Position numbers and translations under genes: made by a program. A DNA stretch of 13,954 nucleotides from JBPCRW01 sp050996405 (GTDB lineage: Bacteria; Acidobacteriota; Blastocatellia; Pyrinomonadales; Pyrinomonadaceae), in the NCBI GenBank assembly GCA_050996405.1, contig JBPCRW010000036.1, positions 1-13,954 of the forward strand, read 5' to 3'. Shown here piece by piece: positions 12,633 through 13,954 of this stretch. The notes beneath the pieces were generated by a model that was not told where the DNA came from, searched no databases, and saw nothing but the letters and a program-made list of their open reading frames with translations. Every line of letters begins with the position of its first letter. The stretch's first letter is position 1.

Positions 12633-13954
12633 ATGCCAAACAGTTTTAATAAAAATCAAGGATTACAGATTTCCAACCGGCGGGAGCTGGTTGCCGAAAG
12701 TTTTTCCGCTTGGGAACAAAACAGCGGCAGAGGCTGGCAAGTATTCGATTATGAAATCGAACTTGAACCCGTCTTTTCGAGATTTATTCCTCCTCAAATA
12801 AATTTCAAACCGATTGACGACGGGAGAGTGCCGACACTATTCGGAAGATTTTTTTCAAACCGGCAAGACACAAATTTACTTTCAAACGACGAGTTATTAT
12901 CCGCGGGTAATTCCGTTCAACCGCCCCCGCCACCGCCTGTAAAAACGGCTTCGTTTCGTATTTATTTGCCAAACAAGTTAAAAACGACTTCCGGGCAAAC
13001 CGAACAATTGCTTTTAAACCTCGCCGCTTCCGCGTATTTTATCGGTTTTGAGATTATCGGCGGCGGAAATGAAATCGTTTTGCAAATCACTTGCCCCGAA
13101 ACGCAAAAATCATCCGTCTACGCGCAACTCAAAAGTCATCTGCCTAACGTGGATTTCAGAGAAACGGAAGATGCGCTTAAACATTATCTGCAACCGGACG
13201 GGACGAATGAATCCATGACAATTGATTTCGGACTGGGACGCGAATGGTTTATACCGTTGCCGTTCGGCAAAAGTTTTGCCGCCGATCCGCTTTTGGCTTT
13301 AACCGCGTCGCTTGAAGAAATCGCAAGCGGTGAAACAGCTTGCCTGCAAATTATTTTTAGCCGCGCTCGTCAGAATTGGCAGAGTGTGGTGCGGGAGGCA
13401 ATTTTCGACCGGAACGGAAAACTCGTTTTCGGGAACTTACAAAATTATGTATCAGTCATCAAAGATAAACTTGAACAGCCGCTTCTTACCGCGCAAATAA
13501 GATTTGTCGCCCAGAGCAGTTCAAGAGAAAGGTCTTTCGGACTTGCTAAAAATACCCGCGCGTTTTTCAGACAGTTTTCTACTCCCGGCGACAATGAGCT
13601 GATTCCTCTGCAAAATGCGGGTTTAGACCCGCACAAACATTTGCAAAGCATTTTAAGCAGAACTACTTTCCGCAGCGGAATGCTTTTGTCCGCTCAAGAA
13701 TTATCGGCATTTGTTCACTTGCCGGGCGATGCCGTTCAATCTCGAAAAATGCAACGTGATGAAAACCGCGCTAAACCCGCCCCTGTTTTTGCCACTCAAG
13801 GAACTATCATTTTGGGCGAAAATCATCATCACGGACAAAAACAAACGATTAAACTTTCGGACGCGCAGCGTGTCAAGCATTTATGGCTGACCGGTTCGTC
13901 GGGAAGCGGCAAAACCTCGCTGGTAAATTTTTTAGTCGCGCAGGACATTGAAGC
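12633..13954 (+). CDS. HerA/FtsK/TraG-type pumping ATPase, N-terminal 440 residues (cut by window end)
   Basis: An open frame without a stop runs from the ATG at 12633 to the end of the window. The start MPNSFNKNQGLQISNRRELV follows the previous stop by six bases. Near residues 97-102 is a run of six prolines acting as a linker. An alpha/beta region without recognised motifs follows to about residue 400. At the edge the frame reads LWLTGSSGSGKTSLVNFLV, with a Walker A loop GSSGSGKT at 421-428, in the style of HerA, TraG/VirD4 and FtsK pumps. Such hexamers move DNA or protein through or along membranes. Walker B and the rest lie outside, so the subfamily is open. The long N-terminal domain is typical of secretion or conjugation ATPases rather than chromosomal FtsK. 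Confidence 0.75.
   Translation, partial: MPNSFNKNQGLQISNRRELVAESFSAWEQNSGRGWQVFDYEIELEPVFSRFIPPQINFKPIDDGRVPTLFGRFFSNRQDTNLLSNDELLSAGNSVQPPPPPPVKTASFRIYLPNKLKTTSGQTEQLLLNLAASAYFIGFEIIGGGNEIVLQITCPETQKSSVYAQLKSHLPNVDFRETEDALKHYLQPDGTNESMTIDFGLGREWFIPLPFGKSFAADPLLALTASLEEIASGETACLQIIFSRARQNWQSVVREAIFDRNGKLVFGNLQNYVSVIKDKLEQPLLTAQIRFVAQSSSRERSFGLAKNTRAFFRQFSTPGDNELIPLQNAGLDPHKHLQSILSRTTFRSGMLLSAQELSAFVHLPGDAVQSRKMQRDENRAKPAPVFATQGTIILGENHHHGQKQTIKLSDAQRVKHLWLTGSSGSGKTSLVNFLVAQDIE

Noticed and set aside
13312..13651. Short frames on both strands near the right end
   Set aside because: They lie inside the long open frame of the HerA/TraG-like ATPase, which explains the region and has a Walker A motif at its end.
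1..13954. CRISPR array, tRNA or rRNA genes
   Set aside because: No regularly spaced identical repeats and no tRNA cloverleaf or rRNA core sequence were recognised on either strand by eye.

Overview
This window appears to come from an environmental bacterium of moderate-to-low GC content. No 16S or other marker gene is present, so I cannot place it firmly. The mix of an IS1182-type transposase start, a large serine recombinase and partly degenerate families would suit an Acidobacteriota (Blastocatellia-like) or similar genome, but this is a weak guess. Ribosome binding is mixed: some genes carry near-perfect Shine-Dalgarno (SD) sequences, others none.

Left part (1-1219). The first 43 bases are the start of a transposase that reads leftward out of the window. 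About 430 bases without a gene follow. Then comes a TTGACA promoter, two compact hairpins ending in a T-run (a candidate ~70-nt RNA) and, immediately after, a NYN-domain (PIN-like) ribonuclease gene.

Mobile module (1451-4300, all minus strand). It reads XRE-type regulator, degenerate RuvC-like protein, small hypothetical protein, large serine recombinase. Spacing is tight enough for one transcript. It looks like the integration and regulation end of an integrative element.

AT-rich minus-strand pair (4422-6227). A hypothetical 100-aa protein with a strong SD is followed by a clear terminator and then an enlarged Gfo/Idh/MocA-type oxidoreductase with its own terminator. About 670 bases with several inverted repeats but no gene separate it from the next region.

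Main system (6894-13954). A SorC-type sugar-sensing regulator is divergent from a plus-strand operon. Between them lie a perfect 32-bp palindrome overlapping a TTGACA box, an 18-codon ORF with an ideal SD, and a strong terminator 10 bases after its stop. The operon that follows encodes a 126-aa protein, a JAMM (JAB) peptidase fused to an E1/ThiF adenylating enzyme, a single-module Clp/Hsp100-like unfoldase, a small membrane protein, an unknown 164-aa protein and a HerA/FtsK/TraG-like ATPase cut off by the window end. Protein-modifying and trimming enzyme, unfoldase, membrane protein and pumping ATPase together suggest a ubiquitin-like or peptide-tagging system coupled to unfolding or transport. 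I do not recognise it as a named system. No obvious ubiquitin-like substrate is visible; the 18-aa peptide and the 126-aa protein are the local candidates for substrate or carrier.
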